A DNA stretch of 64,000 bases. Source: a virus. The position numbers and the translations under genes are program-made. The notes below the pieces were generated by a model. It worked only from the letters and a program-made list of their open reading frames with translations. It was not told where the DNA came from and made no database searches. The stretch spans positions 1 to 64,000 of the IMG/VR virus record IMGVR_UViG_3300035181_001867. The stretch is one strand, 5' to 3'. This document shows, piece after piece, positions 25,033-33,845 of the stretch. How positions within the stretch are numbered: position 1 is the stretch's first letter; each line of letters starts with the position of its first letter.

Positions 25033-25055
25033 AAAAGGCCCCAAAGGGGCCTTTT
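25033..25055. terminator. Bidirectional rho-independent terminator
   Basis: AAAAGGCCCC pairs perfectly with GGGGCCTTTT around a three-base loop, with A- and T-runs on both sides. It lies between two convergent genes (ending 25014 and 25071) and can end both transcripts. Confidence 0.9.
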
Positions 25056-25070
25056 ATTTTTTCAGAAGAA

Positions 25071-26162
25071 TTATGTACTTCGTGCTACCTGAATCGATAA
25101 AACGTACTTAATAGTCAATGTTCTATTGGCACTCTTTCTCACGGGACTGAAAATTAAATGTGTTAATAATCGTTCACCCTCCAAAGCAGGATTGGTTGGA
25201 TCATTTTGAAAACCTTGATCTTGACCAGCAACAGCAGGACTCACGCTCCCCCCAAAACCTGTCAAATTAGAAAACAACCAATTAGATGGAATCGTTGAGG
25301 GCGTCGTGATGTTAATAGATGAAGTGCTACCACTTGAATTAGATACAAAGCGAAGATTTCCAAAGGTGTTCACAGTCCCAGATGCATTAGATATAGCAAC
25401 AGTTGCACCAACTAACACGGAGTTAATGATATTTGTTAAATCACTAAATAAAATATCACCACCTGCACCACTACCTATACCTGTGTCAATTGTTATAACC
25501 TGTGCTGTTCCACCATCGACGGAAATAGTAAATGTATAATTTGTATTAACAGCCAAACCCGAAGAATCAGTATCTAGTTTGTTACTTACATTCACTTCCT
25601 GATAACCAAGAGTTGCGTTGTGTGGTGCTCCTGTTGTATATAACCCGATTTCATCAAAAACAAATGCATCCCCTGTAGATTCGGAAGGTGGAAGAATATC
25701 AGTAGTAGATTGTCCAGCAGGCTCAAATGGATTTAGTGTAACAGAAACTGTAACAGATGAAATTAATCCACTCTCTGAACTAACAACAGAATTTTTTGCA
25801 ACATCATTTATGGGAGATGCTCCAGGTCCCGTGTCATCCAAAGCAGATGAGTCATCGACAATCTCACTGTATGTCTCGTTATAGAGAGATGATTTCCACC
25901 CTGCTGTGTCTGGCGCTTGTCCGTCATTTGGTGTTTTGTATGTAATCGTGTATGCAGCATCAACGATTGTTCCACCATTACCAAATGCCATACGATAAAT
26001 GTAAAAATTATTTTCATTTGAGAGTGCTCGTGCAAAAACACGTGCCATATTTTCAGGGTGTATAGCGTTTGTCTTATCTAATAAGACATTATTTAAATCG
26101 TCTGTAATGCGTACATGTCCTTTTACACTAACAGGAAGGAAGTCTTTATTATTAAAATTCAT
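25071..26162 (-). CDS. Tail/baseplate-associated structural protein, unknown
   Basis: 363 residues from ATG 26162; GGAGAAA six bases upstream fixes this start. The N terminus (VSVKGHVRITDDLNNVLLDKTNAIHPENMARV) is followed by long S/T/G/N-rich beta-type sequence with FVFDEIGLYT and a C-terminal HLIFSPVRKSANRTLTIKYVL. This composition is typical of phage tail-fibre or baseplate proteins; no specific family is recognised. Its ATG overlaps the TGA of the endonuclease upstream, and its own late promoter lies inside that endonuclease gene. Confidence 0.65.
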   Translation of the reverse strand: MNFNNKDFLPVSVKGHVRITDDLNNVLLDKTNAIHPENMARVFARALSNENNFYIYRMAFGNGGTIVDAAYTITYKTPNDGQAPDTAGWKSSLYNETYSEIVDDSSALDDTGPGASPINDVAKNSVVSSESGLISSVTVSVTLNPFEPAGQSTTDILPPSESTGDAFVFDEIGLYTTGAPHNATLGYQEVNVSNKLDTDSSGLAVNTNYTFTISVDGGTAQVITIDTGIGSGAGGDILFSDLTNIINSVLVGATVAISNASGTVNTFGNLRFVSNSSGSTSSINITTPSTIPSNWLFSNLTGFGGSVSPAVAGQDQGFQNDPTNPALEGERLLTHLIFSPVRKSANRTLTIKYVLSIQVARST

Positions 26163-27679
26163 TGTGTTTCTCCACGTTGTGCTGTATTTATGGTGAACTT
26201 TATTAACCCACAATCCCATATTCTAAAAATTCCATTATTTTTACAGTTAACAACTTCACTCGAGTGTTCATCATACTTAGTAAGAATTTTTTTAAGATTG
26301 TTGTGTCTAAAATTAAATTTGTGTATTCGTTTGTGATTAACAACATAATGATAATCAGGAGTAATGATATACTCCAAACTAAAACCAGTTTTGTGATACA
26401 AATTCCCTTCTCCCCATCTTCTGTCAGCAAAAGATACAAGTTGCGTGGGATTATAGTTTTTAATAAAATATGTTAGTAGTTTACTAAAACCTCCCACAAC
26501 TTGTGCAGAAGTAGAATATCTATTAATTATATATCTATTATTTTTTTGTTTGATTAATCCCATACAAGCAACTAGTTCGTGTGTATCATACAAACCAATA
26601 TTAATAGAACTTGGACCATTACCTTGAATATGAGTATTTTCAAAAAATATTTGTTTTTCTTGTGTTGAAACATTAGATATATATGTTTGTCTAGCAAATA
26701 CCCGTTTACGAGGGTCTTTTCCTAATATCGCAAGCAATTTCAATTTTACTATATCCTGTTTTAGTGTCCACTCATCTTCAAAAATTGTTATTAATCTAAT
26801 GTCTTTAAGTAACAATTCGTTTAATTTATTTAAATGTGAATTTTTGGTGTTACGTTCAAAATAATCACTATGCCAATACAATCCACAATATTCTATAGCA
26901 ATATTATAATCTGGTAAAAAAACATCAATTTCTTTACCAGAAGTTAAGATTGTTCTATTGTTGAGTTCCACGGAGGTGAAATTTTGAAGAAATGAACCAA
27001 TTTCTCGTTGAGCAAGTGATGTATTAAAATGTTTAATAGGAATATTGTACTTGTGTAAGTAATTCGAAACTGTGGTAGGATTTACTTGTAGATTGTTGGA
27101 TATTTCTGCACACGATTTTTGTAAAACATGGTGTTCATGCGTCAACCAATTTATATCATTTAACAACGACAAAGTTTCATCACTAAAGTATTGTTGTTGA
27201 GGGTTTATTACTCCATAATTTGAAGCAAATGTATTGATGCGTTTTTGTTGAATGGATGAATTTTTCCAATGATGATCAACTCCGTAACGAAACAAACAAG
27301 TATTTTTTCTTTTTTGTTTTTGTTCATCTGTTTGTCCCCCATATTCCACACCATATGTTTTTAACATAGTTTGTTTGTGTTTATTTCTTGTTTGAATATT
27401 GGATTGAGCACATATTGAGGAACAAAAAGTTCTATACGAAGATTGAACAAATGATGAAATCTTCCCACATTGTGGACATCTAGGAACCGAAGTTATGTCT
27501 TTGAAAATACACAATAACCGTTCTTTCATAGAAGGTAAATAATCTTCTATATCAAGAAATTTAGTAAAATCAATTATTTGTTGTTCAATCGAAGGATGTT
27601 TAACTAATATTCTTTTATAATTATTAGAAATTCCTTTTTCAGTTAGAATACCATTTTGTTTTAAAATACTTTTTAACAT
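26159..27679 (-). CDS. EDxHD (Vsr-like) homing endonuclease, copy 2
   Basis: 506 residues. It has the same parts as the copy at 22982: a zinc ribbon (PQCGK and FCSSIC), KTYGVEYGG and FRYGVDHHW stretches, a helix-turn-helix (SCAEISNNLQVNPTTVSNYL), the nuclease core KEIDVFLPDY, AIEYCGLYWHSD, HLNKLN and IFEDEW, and a C-terminal module with HIQGNGPSSINIGL, VVGGFSKLL, FADRRW and RIWDCG. The end, after IKFTINT, runs on as AQRGETQ and carries the ribosome-binding site of the next gene. The TGA overlaps the next ATG. It sits between two structural genes. Confidence 0.75.
   Translation of the reverse strand: MLKSILKQNGILTEKGISNNYKRILVKHPSIEQQIIDFTKFLDIEDYLPSMKERLLCIFKDITSVPRCPQCGKISSFVQSSYRTFCSSICAQSNIQTRNKHKQTMLKTYGVEYGGQTDEQKQKRKNTCLFRYGVDHHWKNSSIQQKRINTFASNYGVINPQQQYFSDETLSLLNDINWLTHEHHVLQKSCAEISNNLQVNPTTVSNYLHKYNIPIKHFNTSLAQREIGSFLQNFTSVELNNRTILTSGKEIDVFLPDYNIAIEYCGLYWHSDYFERNTKNSHLNKLNELLLKDIRLITIFEDEWTLKQDIVKLKLLAILGKDPRKRVFARQTYISNVSTQEKQIFFENTHIQGNGPSSINIGLYDTHELVACMGLIKQKNNRYIINRYSTSAQVVGGFSKLLTYFIKNYNPTQLVSFADRRWGEGNLYHKTGFSLEYIITPDYHYVVNHKRIHKFNFRHNNLKKILTKYDEHSSEVVNCKNNGIFRIWDCGLIKFTINTAQRGETQ
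26185..26192 (-). promoter_or_regulatory. Late promoter -10 (CATAAATA) inside endonuclease gene
   Basis: On the - strand CATAAATA lies 23 bases before ATG 26162 and encodes part of T-I-N-T near the C terminus of the endonuclease. The downstream tail gene thus keeps its own late promoter. Confidence 0.65.
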
Positions 27680-27702
27680 TGGTTACAAGATAATAGTGAA
27701 AG

Positions 27703-27710
27703 TATTTATG
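27703..27710 (-). promoter_or_regulatory. Late promoter -10 (CATAAATA) before endonuclease copy 2
   Basis: Lies 24 bases before ATG 27679 and just downstream of a terminator, so the endonuclease forms its own late transcript. Confidence 0.6.
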
Positions 27711-27735
27711 ATTCAATTAAAATAGAGTTAAACAT

Positions 27736-27760
27736 AAAAAGGGGCGAATTTCTTCGCCCC
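27736..27760 (-). terminator. Rho-independent terminator
   Basis: On the - strand GGGGCGAA pairs with TTCGCCCC around a four-base loop and is followed by TTTTTATG. It ends the transcript of the gene at 27786-28388. Confidence 0.85.
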
Positions 27761-27785
27761 CAAATCTTCCCTTCCCTTGAGAATT

Positions 27786-28388
27786 TTAAAGTTTAAACTG
27801 TTTAACTTTTCCACCCTTTTTAAGAGTTTTGCTTTTCGCAGTCCATTCACTCTTAAACATCTGCAAACGTTTTCCATAATCTTCAAATACGGTCCATTCA
27901 TCACCTTCTGCTAAAACTTCTCCGTTATCATTCATAATATAAAACACTTCTCGAAGTTTGTTTTTCATCAAGTAGAACATCGTATTTGCGTAGGCAGGAG
28001 AAACTCCATGATTTGCAACGAACACGGTAAACTCTTTTCTGGTTGCATTTGGATGGTCTTGTAGAAATTTACGAGCTTGTGCAACCTTTTCTCCGCGTGA
28101 CTTTGTAGAAGCTTCACCACCGTTATGTTCTGTTGATTTGGCTGTTTTATTTGCGGGCTTTGGTGTTGATTTACCACTTGGTGCCTCATCATCGTCTTCG
28201 TCTTTTGAACTTTTATTCCCAACAACTTTATCAGGGTCAAAATCTTTAACCTTAACACCACGTTTAGATAAATCTTTATCTGCCTTTGCAACCAGTGCTT
28301 TTTCGGATGGGGACAAATCATCTTCATCGTCTTCCCATTCTGTTAAGGTACTATATTTTTTATTTTCAAGTGTTCCACGTAATTTCAT
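27786..28388 (-). CDS. Acidic-linker protein of unknown function
   Basis: 200 residues, start preceded by GGAG. Residues 1-100 are highly charged and probably disordered (WEDDEDDLSPSEKALVAK, SKDEDDDEAPSGK). Residues ~100-150 form a helical domain (KVAQARKFLQDHPNATRKEF, GVSPAYANTMFYLMKNKLRE), then VFYIMNDNGEVLAEGDEW and a basic end. I recall such KFLQDHPNATRKEF-type domains in other large phages without a known role. It begins MKLRG but lacks the LFEA of the array leader. Confidence 0.65.
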   Translation of the reverse strand: MKLRGTLENKKYSTLTEWEDDEDDLSPSEKALVAKADKDLSKRGVKVKDFDPDKVVGNKSSKDEDDDEAPSGKSTPKPANKTAKSTEHNGGEASTKSRGEKVAQARKFLQDHPNATRKEFTVFVANHGVSPAYANTMFYLMKNKLREVFYIMNDNGEVLAEGDEWTVFEDYGKRLQMFKSEWTAKSKTLKKGGKVKQFKL

Positions 28389-28412
28389 TTGTTTTCTCCA
28401 ATTAATTTTATC

Positions 28413-28420
28413 TATTTATA
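28413..28420 (-). promoter_or_regulatory. T4 late promoter -10, exact (TATAAATA)
   Basis: An exact match, 25 bases before ATG 28388 and a few bases past the stop of the upstream gene. Confidence 0.75.
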
Positions 28421-28422
28421 CT

Positions 28423-28635
28423 TTAACCAACAACCCTTACATTTCCTGTAAATCCTGTAGTAAATGTGACTGTTATTGTGTTAATGTCTGTATGTTGAAC
28501 ACTTAATGGGAGGATTTTCTCCAGATTTCCAGAATTGACAACATACACGTCTATAACTTCAGCGTTTGTTCCTAAGTTATGAGCAATTGTCCAAGAAGAC
28601 GAACTCGTTGATTGAATGTGATTATATTGAGCCAT
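28423..28635 (-). CDS. Single WTxxHN-module protein
   Basis: 70 residues, preceded by AAGGAG. It is almost entirely one copy of a module seen in at least six other proteins here: SSSSWTIAHNLGTNAEVIDVY, then PLSVQHTDINTITVTF and GNVRVVG. The module looks like a small beta-sandwich of the kind found at fibre tips or on tail surfaces. Function unknown; it probably trimerises or decorates the virion (inference). Confidence 0.7.
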   Translation of the reverse strand: MAQYNHIQSTSSSSWTIAHNLGTNAEVIDVYVVNSGNLEKILPLSVQHTDINTITVTFTTGFTGNVRVVG

Positions 28636-28645
28636 GAGTTTCTCC

Positions 28646-28873
28646 TTAAACTACTGTAGCACGACCAGCTTGTGCTGACGAAAATGTGGCAACTAACGTA
28701 TTAGCATTAGAAACAATCATTGATGAAGGCATAATCTTTGTATATGTTCCTCCATCCATAACCCAAAAATCTACACAAGGCATATTCGTTTGAAGATTAT
28801 GTGTAATTGTCCAAGTTGTTGATGCTGTAGATTGTTCAAAATAAAACTTATTTGAAATTGTTTTCATTCCCAT
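28646..28873 (-). CDS. WTxxHN-module protein
   Basis: 75 residues from ATG 28873, chosen because GGAG lies six bases upstream, the same spacing as its neighbour; the ATG at 28885 lies before that site. It has one module: TASTTWTITHNLQTNMPCVDFW, PSSMIVSNANTLVATF, AGRATVV. A short N-terminal arm (KTISNKFYFEQ) precedes it. Confidence 0.7.
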   Translation of the reverse strand: MGMKTISNKFYFEQSTASTTWTITHNLQTNMPCVDFWVMDGGTYTKIMPSSMIVSNANTLVATFSSAQAGRATVV

Positions 28874-28884
28874 GATTTTCTCCA

Positions 28885-29520
28885 TTAAACCAGTTTAGCA
28901 ACACCAGTAATTGCACTGGTAAATGTTATTGTGACCTGAAAAGCATCATCAACTTTAATGGAATAAGGTTGAATTTCTTCTCCAGTACCATTGAATACAC
29001 GAACATTAGGAACATAACCTAACCAATGACGAACAACCCAAGTGGCTGATGGTGTTGATTGTGTATATTCGTATGCATATTGTGGAGTAATTAAACCTCC
29101 ATACAAATTATCATCTCCATACATACAAACAGCAGTTCCCGATGCAGCTGTATTGAATGTAACCATAATAGAGGAATCGTCCACATAATGTATTGCATCT
29201 GGAATAATTTGATTGTTCGTATCATCAAATATTTGAACAAGAGGATATATTGGAGTTGTTGTTATTGCAGTTGTTGTGTTGAAATTGTGTTGAATTGTCC
29301 AAGAAGTGCTTGGCGTAGACTGTGTTAACACAAATGTGTCATGTTTTGGTCCTAATGGAACCCAAATAGTGTTTACACCAGCCTGAATACAAATCCAAAC
29401 TCGTTTACCTTTAAAGGTAATTCTTCCTACAACAGGTGTTAAGGGAAAATCTGCTTCAACTTGCAAAGCCATTTGTTGAGCTTGGTTATCGTTTAAATTT
29501 AAGTCACCATAAAATTTCAC
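28885..29520 (-). CDS. Fibre-like protein with attachment domain and two WTxxHN modules
   Basis: 211 residues from GTG 29520, preceded by AAGGAGG; longer frames would run over that site and the gene before. The N-terminal domain (KFYGDLNLNDNQAQQMAL, PVVGRITFKGKRVWIC) matches that of the next upstream gene and is the type that anchors phage fibres to the particle. Two modules follow: STSWTIQHNFNTTT to TFNTAASGTAVCMYG, and SATWVVRHWLGYVPN to TFTSAITGVAKLV. In the second the HN is HW. Confidence 0.7.
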   Translation of the reverse strand: MKFYGDLNLNDNQAQQMALQVEADFPLTPVVGRITFKGKRVWICIQAGVNTIWVPLGPKHDTFVLTQSTPSTSWTIQHNFNTTTAITTTPIYPLVQIFDDTNNQIIPDAIHYVDDSSIMVTFNTAASGTAVCMYGDDNLYGGLITPQYAYEYTQSTPSATWVVRHWLGYVPNVRVFNGTGEEIQPYSIKVDDAFQVTITFTSAITGVAKLV

Positions 29521-29536
29521 AACATGCCTCCTTAAA

Positions 29537-29947
29537 TTAAACTGTTGGATAAACTGTGGTATCACCAAACATAACAACTGCACGACCTGTAATACTAGTT
29601 CCAAAGGTTATCGTAAGACTATTATTGTTAATTGGGACAACCGAATTAGGAATTAACATGTTTCCTGTATTATCATAAACCTGAACTAATGGACTACCTG
29701 CATTCAGATTGTGAACGACAGTCCAAGATGAGGAAGCAGTAGTTTGATCATGCGTATATGTATTTGTTGTTCCTGTTAAAGGAATCCAAGCTGGAACTCC
29801 AAGAGTAATTTCAGCACAAATCCAAACTCTCTTTCCTGTGTAAGCAATTCTACCAACTACGGGGGGGTTTGGGAGATTTGCTTCTTCTTGAAGAGCCATG
29901 CGCTGCATTTGGTTGTTGTTAAGGTCAATATCTCCATAAGATTTCAT
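29537..29947 (-). CDS. Fibre-like protein with attachment domain and one WTxxHN module
   Basis: 136 residues, preceded by GGAG. The N-terminal domain KSYGDIDLNNNQMQRMAL, PVVGRIAYTGKRVWIC is paralogous to the downstream gene; the module is SSSWTVVHNLNAGSPLVQVY to GRAVVMFG. It is probably a duplicate of the gene at 28885-29520 with one module fewer. Confidence 0.7.
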   Translation of the reverse strand: MKSYGDIDLNNNQMQRMALQEEANLPNPPVVGRIAYTGKRVWICAEITLGVPAWIPLTGTTNTYTHDQTTASSSWTVVHNLNAGSPLVQVYDNTGNMLIPNSVVPINNNSLTITFGTSITGRAVVMFGDTTVYPTV

Positions 29948-29978
29948 TTTTTATTCTCCGTAGTTTGTGTCATAGTAG

Positions 29979-29986
29979 TATTTATG
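29979..29986 (-). promoter_or_regulatory. Late promoter -10 (CATAAATA)
   Basis: Lies 32 bases before ATG 29947, just downstream of the terminator of the large fibre gene. Confidence 0.65.
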
Positions 29987-30000
29987 ATTTAGGAGAAACA

Positions 30001-30026
30001 AAAAAAGCCTCCGAAGAGGCTTTTTT
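30001..30026 (-). terminator. Rho-independent terminator after large fibre gene
   Basis: AAAAAAGCCTC pairs with GAGGCTTTTTT around CGAA. It lies 16 bases after the stop of the 948-residue fibre gene. Confidence 0.9.
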
Positions 30027-30041
30027 GTAAGAGTTTTAAAA

Positions 30042-32888
30042 TTAACCCTTAACACCCATAACAATACAGGTTCCAGCGACAGCTGTGTTAAAAGTAACTG
30101 TAACTGTGTTTGCATCTGTAAATGTGATGCTTTGTGGAATAATAACTTCATCTAAATTATCAACGATTGTAACAACAACATATTTCTGACCAATATTGTG
30201 TGTGATCGTCCATGATGTAGCAGCTGTTCCAACTGTTCCTTGGTGATAAATCTTCTGTGCTTGCCATGCAGTACCATCAGCAATAAGAGCTGTTCCAGAA
30301 GCTGTTGCAGGAGCTGTGCCAACATCATGCAAATCACCAAGGTTAATACCTGCTGTGTTCACAGAAACAGTAACTGTTCCAGCGCTTTCAGTTGTAGTAA
30401 CTGTTGAACTACCAGCAATCGTCAATGTTGCACCAAGAGCTACTGTACTAGAACCTGTATCACCAGCAACTGTAATGGTGTTGTGTGATAACGCAACTGC
30501 ACCGGTTGTAACTGTGAAGTCTGTACCGAAACTAGCAACACCCTTCTGTGAAGAAGAAGCATCAGAAGCATTGATTGTGATTGTGTTAGCTGTAACTGCA
30601 GTTGTGATACCTTGACCTGAAGTTCCTAATACTGAGAATGTTTCACCAAGAGCGACTGGATCAGCAGTACCTGTATCAGCAGCCATTGTGATGGAACTGT
30701 TTGCAAGCTTACTGTTACCAATTGTTCCAAGAACAACACTACCAGAAGTTACTGTAAATTCAGTTGCATCAAACTTAGCAACACCCTTCTGTGAAGAAGA
30801 AGCATTAGCAGCTGTGATTGTGAATGTAGAAGTTCCTGCTGGGGATTCAACAACATCAGAAGCGATACCTTGTACGGAGTCACCCTTGATTTGTAACGTA
30901 TCACCAAGAACTAATGTATCGGTAGCTGTATCACCGTTAATTGTGAATGAAGGATGTGCTAACATTGCATTTGTAACACCAGCAGCACTGATCTTCAAGC
31001 CTGTAGCAGACTGTTCCATTCCAGAACCTGAATCAAGAACGAATGTTAACTGACCACCTGTAGCTGTACTTGTAAGCTGAACAGCCTTACCAGATACAAC
31101 GTCAACACCAACTTCATCAGTAGGTAATTGAACAATACCAGCACCCATGTTAATGTAAACTGTGTTACCAGTGTTAGCCAAACCTGTACCCCAAACGAAT
31201 GCTTGACCACCAGAGAACTGGCTGAATGCAACACTGTCGGTTCCAACTGTAGTAACTGTAGCTGTTTCTGTCCAACCTGTACCTTCGTTGACTGTACCTT
31301 GCTGAACGAATGTAGCTGATCCATCAAATTCTGCTGCTGTATTCATATCTGCTGCACGAGTCATTGCTGTAGCTGCACCATTGAACACATAGATACCATT
31401 TTCGGAAGCAGTTGTTTGATCTTTTACCAATACACGGTCACCCGCTGTAAGAGTAATACCATCAATCGCGGCACCAGGAGCAGTAATTGTTACATTTCCT
31501 GTGGTTGCAACTACAACTGCAGGCTTCCATGAAAGACCATTAACTGCTGAATCAACATATGCCTTGTTAGCTGCTTGTGTGTTTGCTGTTGGGGCATCTG
31601 GAAGAGTGATATATGTACCAGAGGACATGACCAAATTACCAGTCATTGTGTCACCAGCAACGTTAACATAAGTTGCATCAACAAGAGCTGTAATGTCTGC
31701 AGTAACAACTGCTGTAGTTCCTGTTACACGACCAAATGTGTCTGTAGCTAACTTCAAGAATGTACCTGAACCTGAATCTGTAACAGTTGCAAGACCAAAT
31801 GTTGTATCTGTAGTAACACCAGAAGCATCACCAGTAATAACTAACTGACCAGAATTAACTGCGAGTGAACGTGTTGTTGCTGTACCATTACCCGTACGGA
31901 CGACATAACCAGTTGTTGTCAAACCTTCATAAGCAGCCAAGTCATTCGCAAGAGCAAGTGTTGGGTTACCAGAAGCACCATTCCCGTTTGTGACTGTAAT
32001 ACCAGCTGTAGGAGCTGTTAATGTACGATAGGAAATTGTTGTACCATTAGAAGCAAGAATTCCGGTACCGCCTGTAGCAACTGCACCTGTGGCTGCATCC
32101 AACTTACCGATAGCAACTTGAAGACTGTCAGTCGAACCAACAATTGTTGTTGAAGAATAGCTATGAGCAGCTGAACCGTCAGTCATACCTGTGAATGTTT
32201 CTAGATTTAGAACATCACCTTCGTTGTTTGTAATACGTGCATCAAAACCATTGATGTTAGCAGCTGTTTCTGTAATTGCATGAAGCTTAACGAAGTCTGC
32301 ATTTACTGCACCAGCAGAATAAAGTTGATTAACTTCTGTTGCTGTTGTTGTAACATCGGTTACATCAGCAAGAACTAATGTATGATTATGCCACTTTGCA
32401 TCACCGGTTCCATATGGATCATATGGATCAATGGCTTGATATTGAAGGAATTGTCCATTCGTTGCATTAGCATTGTGTAAACCTGTGTTAACGTCTAACA
32501 ATTCTGACAACTCATTAGCAGAATTAATTGCTGCGTCCAATTGCATAATTGCATCTGCAACAGAAGCTGGCGCCGTAATATACCATGCACCTGTATATGA
32601 GCCAGCATTAAACGTTCCGTCAGCTTTTAAACCAACAGCAGTCTCAATGTTATCAACTTCTGTTTGAAGAGCTGTGGCGTTTCCACCTGTTGCTAAGCGC
32701 ACCCAAGCTGCACCATCAGCGTAGTAATAACCAATTCCAGGATATGTCGTTCCAGCACCTGTTTGGAAAGCAATACGACCCGCTGTTGTTGCCGCCAAAG
32801 AGGTCAAATCGGATACCCGTTCCATCACTGCATTCTGAAGTTCACCAGCGCCTAGTGTAGAAAATTTTAAATTACCATTAACTTGCAT
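30042..32888 (-). CDS. Large tail-fibre/adhesin-like protein
   Basis: 948 residues, preceded by AGGAG. The N terminus (MQVNGNLKFSTLGAGELQN, AGRIAFQTGAG) is a fibre-anchoring type. The middle has VAGDTMTGNLVM, KAYVDSAVNGLSWK and GDRVLVKDQTTASENGIYV, all familiar from phage fibres. Residues of roughly 640-800 hold two ~75-residue repeats each ending ASSSQKGVA. The last ~69 residues are one WTxxHN module (TSWTITHNIG to GTCIVMGVKG), shared with the small proteins downstream. It probably forms a trimeric fibre that binds the host. Low-complexity S/T/G/A content explains many false reading frames opposite it. Confidence 0.75.
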   Translation of the reverse strand: MQVNGNLKFSTLGAGELQNAVMERVSDLTSLAATTAGRIAFQTGAGTTYPGIGYYYADGAAWVRLATGGNATALQTEVDNIETAVGLKADGTFNAGSYTGAWYITAPASVADAIMQLDAAINSANELSELLDVNTGLHNANATNGQFLQYQAIDPYDPYGTGDAKWHNHTLVLADVTDVTTTATEVNQLYSAGAVNADFVKLHAITETAANINGFDARITNNEGDVLNLETFTGMTDGSAAHSYSSTTIVGSTDSLQVAIGKLDAATGAVATGGTGILASNGTTISYRTLTAPTAGITVTNGNGASGNPTLALANDLAAYEGLTTTGYVVRTGNGTATTRSLAVNSGQLVITGDASGVTTDTTFGLATVTDSGSGTFLKLATDTFGRVTGTTAVVTADITALVDATYVNVAGDTMTGNLVMSSGTYITLPDAPTANTQAANKAYVDSAVNGLSWKPAVVVATTGNVTITAPGAAIDGITLTAGDRVLVKDQTTASENGIYVFNGAATAMTRAADMNTAAEFDGSATFVQQGTVNEGTGWTETATVTTVGTDSVAFSQFSGGQAFVWGTGLANTGNTVYINMGAGIVQLPTDEVGVDVVSGKAVQLTSTATGGQLTFVLDSGSGMEQSATGLKISAAGVTNAMLAHPSFTINGDTATDTLVLGDTLQIKGDSVQGIASDVVESPAGTSTFTITAANASSSQKGVAKFDATEFTVTSGSVVLGTIGNSKLANSSITMAADTGTADPVALGETFSVLGTSGQGITTAVTANTITINASDASSSQKGVASFGTDFTVTTGAVALSHNTITVAGDTGSSTVALGATLTIAGSSTVTTTESAGTVTVSVNTAGINLGDLHDVGTAPATASGTALIADGTAWQAQKIYHQGTVGTAATSWTITHNIGQKYVVVTIVDNLDEVIIPQSITFTDANTVTVTFNTAVAGTCIVMGVKG

Positions 32889-32969
32889 TTTATTCTCCTG
32901 AAAATTTTTTGTTGTTTAAACCTGTGTGTTTTTGCAAAAACATACCAAAAGATATTTCTATCATGTTTA

Positions 32970-32977
32970 TATTTATG
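32970..32977 (-). promoter_or_regulatory. Late promoter -10 (CATAAATA)
   Basis: Lies about 80 bases before ATG 32888. The leader is longer than at other late genes of the window. Confidence 0.6.
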
Positions 32978-33017
32978 GTTATAAAGTTACATTCAAAAAC
33001 TTCGTTGATTCCCTACG

Positions 33018-33257
33018 TTATTCTGTGGAACTCTTATTTAATCTACGCACTGATGTCGTTAATTGTTTAATTGTATTGTTGAATGTGATTGGTTCAACTA
33101 AAATCTTTCCAAAATCAAAATTTTGTAAAAAATCATCACTGACGTTATTAAAAACAAACGTTCCTTTTCCATTAGTTTCAACTGTAATAGTATCAAGTTC
33201 ATAACTATTAATTTTTAAGCAAGCAGCCAAAACTATATCACTCGTTTTATATTGCAT
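33018..33257 (-). CDS. Small DUF5659-like protein
   Basis: 79 residues, preceded by AAAGGAT. YKTSDIVLAACLKINSYEL, GTFVFNNVSDDFLQ and FNNTIKQLTTSVRRLNK match the layout I associate with DUF5659 in phages, a small family of unknown function. It lies between fibre genes and has its own late box. Confidence 0.6.
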   Translation of the reverse strand: MQYKTSDIVLAACLKINSYELDTITVETNGKGTFVFNNVSDDFLQNFDFGKILVEPITFNNTIKQLTTSVRRLNKSSTE

Positions 33258-33275
33258 TCTAATATCCTTTTATGT

Positions 33276-33283
33276 TATTTATG
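33276..33283 (-). promoter_or_regulatory. Late promoter -10 (CATAAATA) over upstream stop
   Basis: Lies 19 bases before ATG 33257 and overlaps the TAA of the upstream gene. Confidence 0.6.
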
Positions 33284-33845
33284 CTGGTTTGAACAATATT
33301 AAATGGGCGAAACCACTCATTGGGGTTGTAAATGTTACAGTAATTTGGTTTGCGTCATCAATTATGGTTGAGTCAGGAAAGATGTGTTCCCTGGCTGTTG
33401 TGTATATTTGACAAATTAATGATGTAGTATTTTGATTGTGTTGAATTACCCATTGGTTCACAGAAGATATTTGTGTATGAACATACCCAAACGCTGGAAA
33501 GGAAATAATTTGACCACTTCCTAAATTTGTTTCTATCCAATTAATTTCACTATTTGGTAAAGCACCAGTAGCGAAATCTCTTACTTCTCCAGTCTGACTG
33601 ACATATTTATAATACGTATCTCCAGAGCGAACAAAAGATCCAGCTGTATATCCATTTTGAAGATATACTAACATACCTTCTGTTAAACGTTGACCTGAAA
33701 TGTTTGTTAAATAATCTCCAACAGTTCCTGAAATACTTTGCAAAGTTCCACGAAGGTCAGTATCAATTGCAATAGGAGCATTGGAGTTTGGTGCCCAAGT
33801 TCCAGGCCATGTATTTTTGGTTAGTCCGTTATAATTTCCACTCAT
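33279..33845 (-). CDS. Tail protein with C-terminal module of the WTxxHN type
   Basis: 188 residues. The first ~125 hold IDTDLRGTLQSISGTVGDYL, TEGMLVYLQNGYTAG and GDTYYKYV, a layout frequent in phage baseplate/fibre proteins. The C-terminal ~65 are a divergent module (VNQWVIQHNQNTTSLICQIY to TFTTPMSGFAHLILF). It starts at ATGA over the stop of the upstream gene. Confidence 0.65.
   Translation of the reverse strand: MSGNYNGLTKNTWPGTWAPNSNAPIAIDTDLRGTLQSISGTVGDYLTNISGQRLTEGMLVYLQNGYTAGSFVRSGDTYYKYVSQTGEVRDFATGALPNSEINWIETNLGSGQIISFPAFGYVHTQISSVNQWVIQHNQNTTSLICQIYTTAREHIFPDSTIIDDANQITVTFTTPMSGFAHLILFKPA

Noticed and set aside
27786-28388. MKLRG start as a further member of the array leader family
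   Set aside because: After MKLR the sequence is GTLEN, without L-x-E|A, and there are no 26-residue units.
30316-32667. Several + strand reading frames of 60-120 residues opposite the large fibre gene
   Set aside because: They are mirror frames of low-complexity T/S/A/G-rich coding sequence, with no ribosome-binding sites or known motifs.
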